A stretch of 64,000 nt of DNA from Pantoea coffeiphila (lineage in GTDB: Bacteria; Pseudomonadota; Gammaproteobacteria; Enterobacterales; Enterobacteriaceae). The translations under genes and the position numbers were made by a program. How positions within the stretch are numbered: the first letter of the stretch is position 1; every line of letters begins with the position of its first letter. Below, piece by piece: positions 8,259 through 15,949 of this stretch. The stretch spans positions 1 to 64,000 of the forward strand of contig NZ_JAFBFW010000006.1 of the NCBI RefSeq assembly GCF_016909495.1, written 5' to 3'. Below the pieces are notes generated by a model that had not been told where the DNA came from, searched no databases, and worked only from the letters and a program-made list of their open reading frames with translations.

Positions 8259-9157
8259 GTCTGCGGCCTGACGAAGACAGCGCAGGCCTGCGGATAGTCG
8301 GGCATCGTCACTACGGGCGCTGGTTCAGCGCCCTGATCGTACTGCTGCTGGTGGCGCTGATGGGATCGTCGGTGGTCAGCAACCCCCGTTTCGAATGGGA
8401 CGTGGTGGCGGAAAATCTGACGGAAGCGTCGATTATCAGCGGCGTGCTGATGACCATCAAGCTGACGGTGATCTCGGTGCTGTTTGGTTTCGCGGGCGGG
8501 ACGATTCTGGCGCTGATGCGCCTCTCTGCCAACCCGGTGCTGGCGTGGGTCAGCTGGGTCTATACCTGGTTTTTCCGCGCGGTGCCGATGCTGGTTCAGC
8601 TGTTCCTGTGGTACAACATCGCCGCGCTCTATCCGAAGCTGTCGCTCTCTCTGCCGTTTGTCGGCGAAGTGTGGACCGCCACCACTAATGAAATCATCAG
8701 CCCGTTCAGCGCGGCGGTGATTGCGCTGGTGATGCACCAGTCGGCCTATGCGGCGGAGATCATCCGCGCCGGTATCCAGAGCGTGAATCCGGGCCAGCTG
8801 GAAGCGGCGAAAGCGCTGGGCTATCGTCCGGGGCAGATTTTCCGTCAGACGGTACTGCCGCAGGCGATGCGCACCATTCTGCCGCCTGCCGGTAATGAAG
8901 TGATCGGTCAGCTGAAAACCACCGCCGTGGTGTCGGTGATTGCCCTGCAGGACGTGCTCTACTCGGCGCAGATTATCTATCAGCGCACCTACGAGGTGAT
9001 CCCGCTGCTGCTGGTGGCTACCGGCTGGTATTTACTGATGACTTCGGTGCTGTCCGTCGGCCAGTACTATGTCGAAGCCTGGTTCAGCCGCGGCAACGCA
9101 CCGGTGAAACGCAGCTGGTTCCGCCGCACGGCAAACGTAGAGGAGCACCAGTCATGA
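8255..9157 (+). CDS. Polar amino-acid ABC transporter permease
   Basis: A 300-residue inner-membrane permease of the His/Glu/Gln/opine family, with an N-terminal extension of about 60 residues holding one membrane segment before the conserved five-helix core. The EAA loop reads [27 protein letters not shown] (split here only by position, about residues 185-212). A single permease gene suggests a homodimer. It overlaps the binding-protein gene (ATGA at 8255) and the ATPase gene (ATGA at 9154), showing translational coupling. Confidence 0.88.
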   Translation: MSLRPDEDSAGLRIVGHRHYGRWFSALIVLLLVALMGSSVVSNPRFEWDVVAENLTEASIISGVLMTIKLTVISVLFGFAGGTILALMRLSANPVLAWVSWVYTWFFRAVPMLVQLFLWYNIAALYPKLSLSLPFVGEVWTATTNEIISPFSAAVIALVMHQSAYAAEIIRAGIQSVNPGQLEAAKALGYRPGQIFRQTVLPQAMRTILPPAGNEVIGQLKTTAVVSVIALQDVLYSAQIIYQRTYEVIPLLLVATGWYLLMTSVLSVGQYYVEAWFSRGNAPVKRSWFRRTANVEEHQS

Positions 9158-9915
9158 GTGAACCCATCCGACTGCGCGGCATCCGTAAACAGTTTTCCGG
9201 TAAAACGGTGCTGCACGATATCAATCTGGATATCGCCGCAGGATCGGTAACGGTGATCCTCGGGCCGTCCGGCTCGGGGAAATCGACGCTGCTGCGCTGC
9301 ATTAACCATCTGGAAAAACTCGATGCCGGCACTATCCACGTCGGCGAAGCGCTGGTTGGCTATCGCCGCAAAGGCCAGCATCTGGTTGAGCTGGCGGAGC
9401 ATCAGGTAGCCCTGCAACGGCAGAGCATCGGCATGGTGTTTCAGCAGTTCAACCTGTTCCCGCACCGTACCGTGCTGCAAAACGTGATGGACGCGCCGCT
9501 GCGTATCCGCAAGGAGAAACGCGCGGTAGTGGAAGCGCGTGCGCTGAAGCTGCTCGATCAGGTCGGACTGGCACATCGCGTCAGCGCCTGGCCGCGTGAG
9601 CTTTCCGGCGGTCAGCAGCAGCGTGTGGCGATTGCCCGTGCGCTGGCCATGGAACCGGGTGTGATGCTGTTTGATGAGCCGACATCAGCGCTGGACCCGG
9701 AACTGGTGGGCGAAGTGCTGCAGGTGATGAAACAGCTGGCGCATTCGGGCATCACCATGGTGGTGGTCACCCATGAGATCGGCTTTGCCCGCGAAGTGGC
9801 GGATAACATCGTGTTTATGGATAACGGCGCAATTGTCGAAAGCGGTGATGCGCGCACGCTGCTGGACAGTCCACAGCATCCGCGCCTGCGCGAGTTCCTC
9901 GCCAGCGTGCTGTAG
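9154..9915 (+). CDS. Polar amino-acid ABC transporter ATP-binding protein
   Basis: A 253-residue ABC ATPase with Walker [10 protein letters not shown] (about residues 37-45), Q-loop VFQQFNLF, signature LSGGQQQR, Walker [14 protein letters not shown] and switch His in VVVTHE. It resembles the GlnQ/HisP type and would power the importer encoded just upstream. It is the last gene of the 4670-9915 operon. A perfect inverted repeat follows at 9942-9978. Confidence 0.92.
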   Translation: MSEPIRLRGIRKQFSGKTVLHDINLDIAAGSVTVILGPSGSGKSTLLRCINHLEKLDAGTIHVGEALVGYRRKGQHLVELAEHQVALQRQSIGMVFQQFNLFPHRTVLQNVMDAPLRIRKEKRAVVEARALKLLDQVGLAHRVSAWPRELSGGQQQRVAIARALAMEPGVMLFDEPTSALDPELVGEVLQVMKQLAHSGITMVVVTHEIGFAREVADNIVFMDNGAIVESGDARTLLDSPQHPRLREFLASVL

Positions 9916-9941
9916 TTTTTTGCCCGACAGGGCAGGGGAGG

Positions 9942-9978
9942 GGCGTAACCGTCGCAGCAAGCGTATGACGGTTACGCC
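9942..9978. terminator. Long hairpin between convergent operons
   Basis: Perfect 12-base inverted repeat GGCGTAACCGTC / GACGGTTACGCC with a 13-base loop, sited between the end of the importer operon and the end of the convergent cupin gene. There is no clear T run on either strand, so it may act as a Rho-independent-like pause, an mRNA 3-prime stabiliser, or a dispersed repeat. Confidence 0.45.
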
Positions 9979-9989
9979 GTTCGCAGATT

Positions 9990-10703
9990 TTACAGCAGTT
10001 CGTAATCGTTAAACTCCAGCGGCGTTTCACCGCCGTTGGTGAGTTCCACCTGGCCCGCCCCGGTGAGGAACGCATCACCACGATGAACCCAGATCTCCTT
10101 CACGCGATTCGGTTTACCCGGCTCCGCCAGCAGTAAACGCCCTTCGGTAAAGAACACTCTCACTCCCGGCCCGTGCTGCTCATACTGCGGTGCCACTTCA
10201 CCCGGCTGTAGCCGAACCTTCCAGCCCTTCACCGTTTTTTCATCCAGTACCGGGTGGAACAGCGGGCTGTCCGGACGCGTGGCACCGCCAAAGTTCTGCG
10301 GGCCGTTTTGTTTAATCTCAAACGATACCTGATGATTGAGAGTGTTGTCGGTATTGCTGACCTTGTCCTCATCCGATTTGCCCTGATGCTGGCCGAACTT
10401 CACGTCGCCGGTCTTCATCCAGTGATCTTTGGCCGGATGATCCGGGTACGAGATGTGCACCATGCTGCCGCTGACGTGGGTGTTCACGTAATCCAGGTGC
10501 TGCTCGTGAAACTCGGTGGACTGACCCGGACGGATCATCACCCGCATCACGGTGACGTACTGGTTTTCCATAATCACGTGGTGCAGCGGTTCCAGATCGG
10601 TGGCGATGGCTTTTTCCGCCGCAGAGGCGGCCGGAATGGCACTCAGAACCAGCCCGCCAACAAACAGCGCCTCAATCAGCGTTTTCATTTTAAACGTCAT
10701 CAT
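9990..10703 (-). CDS. Exported cupin-like protein
   Basis: A 237-residue protein with an N-terminal signal peptide (hydrophobic stretch about residues 8-28, AxA-type cut near AASA) and a body that looks like two cupin-type barrels: RPGQSTEFHEQHLDYVNTHV in the first half and LQPGEVAPQYEQHGPGVRVF in the second, with His and Glu placed as possible metal ligands. It is probably periplasmic. AAGGAG precedes two adjacent ATG codons (10703 and 10700). It is the last gene of the leftward otnC-linked set, just downstream of the secreted lactonase, so a role in handling a sugar acid or lactone outside the cytosol is plausible but unproven. Confidence 0.65.
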   Translation of the reverse strand: MMTFKMKTLIEALFVGGLVLSAIPAASAAEKAIATDLEPLHHVIMENQYVTVMRVMIRPGQSTEFHEQHLDYVNTHVSGSMVHISYPDHPAKDHWMKTGDVKFGQHQGKSDEDKVSNTDNTLNHQVSFEIKQNGPQNFGGATRPDSPLFHPVLDEKTVKGWKVRLQPGEVAPQYEQHGPGVRVFFTEGRLLLAEPGKPNRVKEIWVHRGDAFLTGAGQVELTNGGETPLEFNDYELL

Positions 10704-10736
10704 AGCTCCTTACAGGGGTAAATAAGACCGATGGCA

Positions 10737-11882
10737 TCACTCAACCAGGGTGACCCAGTTAGCGCCTTTGCCGGTGGGATAGCGGCCAAGCAGCGTCAGC
10801 GCGCCGGTGGACGAATTGATGGCATACAGCGACAGCTGCTCCGATTTCTGCCCGGACTCAATCAGGAAGCGGCCGCTGTTATCAATGGCAAAGCCGCGCG
10901 GCTGTGCTTCGGTTTTAATGCTTTGCAGCCGGGTCAGATGACCATCACCGGCATCAACCGAGAACGACGTCAGCGTGCTGCTGGTGCGCTCGGTGGAGTA
11001 GAGAAAGCGACCGTCCGGCGTCAGATGAATATCCGCCTGCCAGATGCGCGGCTTGTGCGACGGCGGCAGGTCGTCATCGCCGGTCAGTGGGCGCGCTTCG
11101 CCGCGCTGCATATCCTCATCCGGCGAGATGGACGATACATCCTCGTGCGCCGTCGCGCGGCCCGCATCGTCCAGGATGACGCGGGTGATATTGCCCGCCA
11201 TCTCGTTCAGGATGTACATGTTGCGCTGGCCCTGCTTATCGCGCCGGGGGGCGATAACAAAGTGACGTGGCCCGGTTGCGGCCTCGTGCTGGATATTGAT
11301 AAACGGCGGATCGAGCGGCGTGACTTTCCCGGTTGCGCCGTCAAAGCGGTACTGCAACAGCTGGTCTGTTCCAAGCTGGGTGACGTACAGATGGCGGTTT
11401 TCCGCATCCACCTGCACCGCATGGGCGCGCTTGCCGGTATGGACCACCTGTACCGGCTTCTCCACCACGTTGCCCGCGCTGTCGATCGCGTTGATGCTGA
11501 ACAGATCGCCGCCGAACGAGGCACTGAGCAGGTAGTGCCCCTGCCTGTCGGTAGACAGATAAGCCATGCTCTCCGGCAGCGGGGTTTCGCTGGCTTTCAG
11601 CAGCGTGCCGTCGGGCTGAATACGATAAGCCACGACGCGATACGGCTTGCTGCGCACCGAGACGTAGAGCATTTTCTTATCCGGCGACACGACGGACGAC
11701 ATCGCTTTTTCTCCGGCGGGGAAGGTGCCCGTCGATTCGAGCGCCGGTTTGGTTTTATCCAGCTTATAGCCGGTCACCGTGCCGCTCGCGGCGTTAGACA
11801 CATACACCAGGCTCTGCGCCTGGGCGCTGGCTGCGGCGCAGGAGAAGGCCAAAAGCATGGCTGCATACAAAGGTTTGTTCAT
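10737..11882 (-). CDS. Periplasmic lactonase-family beta-propeller protein
   Basis: A 381-residue member of the 6-phosphogluconolactonase-like (lactonase, seven-bladed propeller) family with a clear signal peptide ending ASAQAQ, so it acts in the periplasm, unlike cytosolic Pgl. Repeating propeller strands such as LVYVSNAASGTVTGYKLD, LYVSVRSKPYRVVAY and FLYSTERTSSTLTSF run through the chain. I start it at the ATG at 11882, behind AAGGA, since an upstream in-frame start would place 23 residues before the signal peptide. It follows otnC by 41 bases on the same strand. It may open an aldonolactone to the free acid before uptake by the MFS protein. Confidence 0.78.
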   Translation of the reverse strand: MNKPLYAAMLLAFSCAAASAQAQSLVYVSNAASGTVTGYKLDKTKPALESTGTFPAGEKAMSSVVSPDKKMLYVSVRSKPYRVVAYRIQPDGTLLKASETPLPESMAYLSTDRQGHYLLSASFGGDLFSINAIDSAGNVVEKPVQVVHTGKRAHAVQVDAENRHLYVTQLGTDQLLQYRFDGATGKVTPLDPPFINIQHEAATGPRHFVIAPRRDKQGQRNMYILNEMAGNITRVILDDAGRATAHEDVSSISPDEDMQRGEARPLTGDDDLPPSHKPRIWQADIHLTPDGRFLYSTERTSSTLTSFSVDAGDGHLTRLQSIKTEAQPRGFAIDNSGRFLIESGQKSEQLSLYAINSSTGALTLLGRYPTGKGANWVTLVE

Positions 11883-11923
11883 CGGGGGTTCCTTGCCTGT
11901 TTTTGTAGGGTACAGCTTAGGAG

Positions 11924-12562
11924 TTACCAGCGGGTGCTGAACACCTCGCACAGCTCCGCCACCGCCGCCTGGCTCAGCGGTTCCGGTTTATCGGCAGAAA
12001 GCAGCCACAGACGGGCGGTTTCTTCCAGCTCTTCCAGCGCGGCGGTGGCGGTGGCCACGCTTTTGCCCCAGATAACCGGTCCGAGGCGCTCCAGCATTAC
12101 GCCGCGCACTTCCAGCGCCAGGCGAGCCACCTGTTCGGCGACGTCCGCTGCGCCGGGTCGCTGGTAGCGGATCAACGGGATGCGGCCCACTTTCATCACC
12201 TGATAGGGGGTGATCGGCGGCAGAATGCTCTCCTGCTGCCAGACGCCCGCCAGCGTCAGGCCCACCAGATGGGTGGAGTGGGTATGAACCACCGCGCCCG
12301 CCTCCGCGTTACGGTCATAAACCTGGCGATGCAGCTGCAGGGTTTTCGACGGTTTATCCCCGGACACCCACTCACCGCTGGTGCTGACCTTGGCAATCTT
12401 TGCCGGGTCAAGGCGGCCGAGGCAGGCATCCGTTGGCGTAATCAGCCAGCCGTCTTCCAGACGGGCGCTGATGTTGCCGGCGGTGCCGACGGTGTAGCCG
12501 CGCTGAAACAGGTTGGCACCGGCCCAGCAGATCTCGTCGCGAAGTTGGTTTTCATTACTCAT
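11924..12562 (-). CDS. otnC: 3-oxo-tetronate 4-phosphate decarboxylase (OtnC-like class II aldolase)
   Basis: A 212-residue class II aldolase/adducin-family protein, matching OtnC, which decarboxylates 3-oxo-tetronate 4-phosphate to dihydroxyacetone phosphate in threonate/erythronate catabolism. The GTAGNISAR phosphate-binding segment (about residue 25-33) and HTHSTHLVG zinc-ligand motif (about 93-101) are intact. The ATG at 12562 is used because AGGGAA is 5 bases upstream; an in-frame GTG at 12577 is less likely. Its partner kinase OtnK is encoded 5.5 kb away at 18085, in a separate transcript that shares the same LacI-type operators. Confidence 0.85.
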   Translation of the reverse strand: MSNENQLRDEICWAGANLFQRGYTVGTAGNISARLEDGWLITPTDACLGRLDPAKIAKVSTSGEWVSGDKPSKTLQLHRQVYDRNAEAGAVVHTHSTHLVGLTLAGVWQQESILPPITPYQVMKVGRIPLIRYQRPGAADVAEQVARLALEVRGVMLERLGPVIWGKSVATATAALEELEETARLWLLSADKPEPLSQAAVAELCEVFSTRW

Positions 12563-12583
12563 AATCATTCCCTGCACAATGGA

Positions 12584-13891
12584 TTAACGATCGGTCGTCA
12601 GCGGTTTACCCAGCTGGCCGTCGGTTTTCAGTTCCAGCGGTTCCACTTTCCCCATGATGAACAGGAAGTTGAATGCGCCGAACAGACAGATACCACCGGC
12701 AACCAGCAGCGGTATCACAAAGGAGCCGTGGCTCAGCGTCAGCATCAGACCGGTGAACGATGCGGTGACGATGCCCGCCAGGTTTCCGGCGAAGTTCTGG
12801 ATGCCGCCCAGCGTGCCCACATAGCCGGAAGACGGAGCCACATCGGCCGGTAGCGTCCAGATATTGGCAGCGGTAAATGCCAGACCGGCATAGGTCAGCG
12901 AGAACAGCACCAGAATCACCGTAATGCTGTCGGTGAAGGCGGCGAAGGCGATAACCGAGGAGAGCAGCATCCCGGCAATCAGACAGGTTTTACGTGCGGT
13001 GGTCAGCGAGAAGCCCTTGCGGTACAGCCAGTCGGAACAGACGCCACCGAGCAGACTGCCCGGGATACCCATCAGTGCCGGAATCGCGCCCAGCGTACCC
13101 AGCTCTTTCAGTGAGAAGCCGTGCGCGATGGTCAGATAGGTCGGGAACCAGGTGACGAAGAAGTAGGTGGCAAAGTTCATGCAGAAGAAGCCAATCATCA
13201 TGCCCCACACGGTGCGGTAGCGGAACAGTGCTTTGATGCTGACTTTCTCGCTCTTATCCACCACGTGTACGCTGCGGTCTTCCAGCAGGTTCTGGCGTTC
13301 CTGCTCGTTCAGCCCCTTCATATCTTCCGGTTCGCGGTAGAAGGCCAGCCAGATAACCATCCAGATCAGGCCAATCGCGCCGGTGACGATAAACGACGTT
13401 TCCCAGTTCCAGGTGCTGATCAGCCAGGCGACCAGCGGCAGAGCGATGGCGCTACCGGCACGCGGGCCCGCATCGAAGATGCCGCTGGCGGTGGCGCGTT
13501 CTTTCTTGGCAAACCAGGAATACACCACTTTGGCACAGCCCGGATAGCCGCCGGATTCCCCGATGCCCAGCAGCAGACGTGCGCCAAACAGCGAGGCAAA
13601 ACCGCGACCGAAGGCGGTAAAGACGGTAAACATCGACCACCAGCCGACGGCGATAGCCAGACCGGCACGAGCCCCCAGGCGGTCAATCAGACGACCGGCC
13701 GGGATCTGCATCAGCGCATAGGTCCAGAAGAAAGCGCCGAGGATCAGGCCCATACTGGTATCATCCAGTCCGAGGTCGGCTTTGATGTGCGGCGCGGCGA
13801 TGGCCAGGTTAATGCGGTCTATGTAGTTGATGGCGATAGCAAAAAAGCAGAATGTTATCATCAGCCAACGGATCTTTGGGTATCTACGCAT
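12584..13891 (-). CDS. MFS sugar-acid transporter (anion:cation symporter family)
   Basis: A 435-residue, 12-segment MFS protein of the ACS group that includes the galactonate, glucarate and hexuronate carriers (GudP/ExuT-like). Marks are INYIDRINLAIAAPHIK in segment 1, GRLIDRLGARAG in the 2-3 loop and RLLLGIGESGGYPG in segment 4. It should bring a sugar acid across the inner membrane with protons. It is the first gene of the leftward operon with otnC, the lactonase and the cupin, and shares its upstream region (two LacI-type operators) with the divergent lacI gene. Confidence 0.87.
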   Translation of the reverse strand: MRRYPKIRWLMITFCFFAIAINYIDRINLAIAAPHIKADLGLDDTSMGLILGAFFWTYALMQIPAGRLIDRLGARAGLAIAVGWWSMFTVFTAFGRGFASLFGARLLLGIGESGGYPGCAKVVYSWFAKKERATASGIFDAGPRAGSAIALPLVAWLISTWNWETSFIVTGAIGLIWMVIWLAFYREPEDMKGLNEQERQNLLEDRSVHVVDKSEKVSIKALFRYRTVWGMMIGFFCMNFATYFFVTWFPTYLTIAHGFSLKELGTLGAIPALMGIPGSLLGGVCSDWLYRKGFSLTTARKTCLIAGMLLSSVIAFAAFTDSITVILVLFSLTYAGLAFTAANIWTLPADVAPSSGYVGTLGGIQNFAGNLAGIVTASFTGLMLTLSHGSFVIPLLVAGGICLFGAFNFLFIMGKVEPLELKTDGQLGKPLTTDR

Positions 13892-13968
13892 GGTGAATTC
13901 CTTTATTATCTTGATGTTATTTGACCTGGCGTGCGCACGCGGGTAAGTCGTTTGTTACAGATTAATTG

Positions 13969-13985
13969 TTATCGCCTGGTGATAA
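13969..13985. promoter_or_regulatory. Palindrome in the MFS promoter
   Basis: TTATCGCCTGGTGATAA, 17 bases, has symmetric TTATC/GATAA arms and a CC-T-GG centre; only one pair is mismatched. It lies 78 bases upstream of the MFS start, beside the LacI-type sites but with a different sequence. It may bind a second regulator. Confidence 0.3.
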
Positions 13986-14016
13986 AATACCGGTATCTGA
14001 TAACATGTCGTTAAAA

Positions 14017-14028
14017 GTAAGCGATTAC
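14017..14028. promoter_or_regulatory. LacI-type operator O1 (MFS/lacI divergent promoter)
   Basis: GTAAGCGATTAC, a 12-base palindrome with a central CG and one mismatched pair, of the type bound by LacI-family dimers. Its centre is 32 bases, about three helical turns, from O2. Confidence 0.65.
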
Positions 14029-14048
14029 AAAATACAGTCAAGCCAAAA

Positions 14049-14062
14049 GTAAGCGCTTTCAA
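14049..14062. promoter_or_regulatory. LacI-type operator O2
   Basis: GTAAGCGCTTTCAA, identical over all 14 bases to a site at 17266-17279 in the other divergent promoter of this locus. It lies 66 bases upstream of the lacI ATG. Confidence 0.7.
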
Positions 14063-14127
14063 AATGAATCGTCAGTTGTCTGCAAATTTTGTGGACGAGG
14101 TCACTAATTTCAGTCTGGAGTTCTAAC

Positions 14128-15162
14128 ATGTCCGATAAGTCCCTTCTGCCTGGCCGCGTGTCGCTGGAAGATGTCGCAAAGCGATCCGGCGTATCGACCG
14201 CAACCGTCTCCCGCGTGCTGAACGGCAGCACCACGGTCAAAGCGGCACGGCGCGAGGCGGTAGAACGCGCCTGTGAGGAGCTGGGATATGTGATTAATCG
14301 GGCAGCGCGCACTCTGGCCTCGCGCCGCAGCATGACCATCGGTGCCGTGGTGCCGACGCTGGCGACGGAAACCTTCTCGCGCCCGCTGGCGACCTTTCAG
14401 CAGAAAATTCACCAGTCCGGCTACACGCTGCTGCTGGCCAACTCTGATTTTGACCCGGATACCGAGTTGAAAGAGGTGAACAAGCTGGTGGAGTACGGTA
14501 TCGATGCGCTGATGCTGGTGGGTAACTCACACCATCCCCGCCTGTGGGAGCGCATTGAGCAGCAGAATATCCCCTGTATCCAGACTTTTTCGGTGGACCA
14601 GCGCTATCCCAGCGTCGGCTATGACAACGAACAGGCGGCGGAAGAGCTGACGGCGCACCTGCTGGGGCTGGGGCATCAGCGTTTTGCGGTGATTGTTGGT
14701 ACGCCGCCGTCGAACGACCGTGTTTCCGATCGTATCAGCGGCACCCGGCAGGCGCTGGCTAAGGCCGGGCTGGCGCTGGCGGAGGAGAATCTGGTGAACA
14801 GCGCGTTCACCATGAACGATGCGCGGCAGGCGATGTTCCGTCTGCTGGACGGCCCGACGCCGCCAACGGCGGTGATCTGCGGGAATGACCTGCTGGCGTT
14901 TGGCGCGATGCGTGGGGCGGCGGAGCGCTATCTGCGCATCCCGAACGATATTTCGATCACCGGCTTTAACGACTATGAGTATTCAGAGCATCTGGAGCAC
15001 CCGCTGACCACCATGCGGGTGGAGCTGGACCGTATCGGCGAGCATGCGGCCGACTATCTGCTGGCCGCGCTGAATGGCGAAGAGGCCCCGCGCCAGACGC
15101 TACTGAAGCCGGAACTGATCGTGCGCAGCAGCACCGGATCGGCACCCCGCCAGCCGCGCTGA
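14128..15162 (+). CDS. LacI family transcriptional regulator
   Basis: A 344-residue LacI/GalR regulator: helix-turn-helix at residues 11-34 (VSLEDVAKRSGVSTATVSRV), hinge helix with AARTLASRRS, then a periplasmic-binding-type ligand domain close to the GntR (gluconate) branch in its FSRPLATFQQ start. The ATG at 14128 follows CTGGAG; a longer frame begins upstream without a good site. It is divergent from the MFS-otnC operon. Four similar palindromes in two promoters nearby suggest it controls 9990-19347. The inducer is probably a tetronate or its metabolite. A weak hairpin GCCGC/GCGGC with TTT (15153-15170) overlaps its stop. Confidence 0.88.
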   Translation: MSDKSLLPGRVSLEDVAKRSGVSTATVSRVLNGSTTVKAARREAVERACEELGYVINRAARTLASRRSMTIGAVVPTLATETFSRPLATFQQKIHQSGYTLLLANSDFDPDTELKEVNKLVEYGIDALMLVGNSHHPRLWERIEQQNIPCIQTFSVDQRYPSVGYDNEQAAEELTAHLLGLGHQRFAVIVGTPPSNDRVSDRISGTRQALAKAGLALAEENLVNSAFTMNDARQAMFRLLDGPTPPTAVICGNDLLAFGAMRGAAERYLRIPNDISITGFNDYEYSEHLEHPLTTMRVELDRIGEHAADYLLAALNGEEAPRQTLLKPELIVRSSTGSAPRQPR

Positions 15163-15230
15163 GCGGCTTTCATTACAGGGCCGCAGAGCACCCGGAACAG
15201 GTGCGTCCGTGAGTCACTTTCCGCGCTGAG

Positions 15231-15932
15231 CTACTCCCGCCAGCTTAATCCCGAGGCCTCGAAGATACGGCGGGCCTCGGCGGAGCGCAGAAATGCCAGC
15301 AGCCGCGCGGCATCTTCATGCTGCTCAGCCTCACTGAATACCCCGGCGGAGAACGACAGAGTTTTCTCTGCCCCCGGCGGCAGCGGGCCGATAATCTCAA
15401 TCCCCTCCACGGTCAGCAGCTCGCTGATCTGCTGCACGGCGATATCCGCCTGACCTTCCACCAGCAGCCGGGCGGTAAAGCCCTCCGGAATGGTGGTGGC
15501 GCGCCGGTTAACCTCGTCGGCAATGCCCAAATTCTCCAGCAGCTGCCGGAAGTAGATGCCGCTCGCCCCGGCCAGTGAATAGCCGACGGAGCGCGCATTC
15601 AGCAGCGCCGCCTTCAGCGCTGCCACGCTGCTGATATCCGGATGCGGCGCGCCGGGCAGGGCAGCGAGGCCAATCTGCGAATCCACCAGCTCAATCCGGC
15701 TGGCCGCACGCACCTCGCCTGCGGCTATCAGCCGGTCCAGCGCATCGACGGTGACAATTACCGCATCGGCACGCTGCCCGGCGGCGATGTTTTTTTCAAT
15801 CACCACCGTCGGCCCCCACGCGATATCCAGCGTAATGTCGGGATACTGCTGCTGCCACAGCGGCAGCAGCCGGTCAACAGCGGCGCGGATGGCCAGCACG
15901 CTAAATACGCGAAGCGTTGTTTTCTCGGTCAT
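15231..15932 (-). CDS. Cytosolic ModA-like substrate-binding-fold protein
   Basis: A 233-residue protein with the fold signature of molybdate-type (ModA/SBP_bac_11) binding proteins: LRVFSVLAIRAAVDRLLPLW at the N-terminus, GQRADAVIVTVDALDRLI, GASGIYFRQLLENLGI, and GQADIAVQQISELL. It has no signal peptide, lipobox or partner permease/ATPase, so it should stay in the cytosol and cannot work as a normal importer component. It is encoded directly after the hydroxyacid oxidase; AGGAG lies before the ATG at 15932, and an in-frame GTG at 15953 overlaps the oxidase stop. It may sense or carry a sugar acid; function unknown. Confidence 0.65.
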   Translation of the reverse strand: MTEKTTLRVFSVLAIRAAVDRLLPLWQQQYPDITLDIAWGPTVVIEKNIAAGQRADAVIVTVDALDRLIAAGEVRAASRIELVDSQIGLAALPGAPHPDISSVAALKAALLNARSVGYSLAGASGIYFRQLLENLGIADEVNRRATTIPEGFTARLLVEGQADIAVQQISELLTVEGIEIIGPLPPGAEKTLSFSAGVFSEAEQHEDAARLLAFLRSAEARRIFEASGLSWRE

Positions 15933-15949
15933 GTCCTGACTCCTGGTTA

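Noticed and set aside
10731-12167. 478-codon + strand frame opposite the lactonase and otnC
   Set aside because: Shadow frame; the opposite strand encodes a signal peptide, propeller repeats and the OtnC zinc motif.
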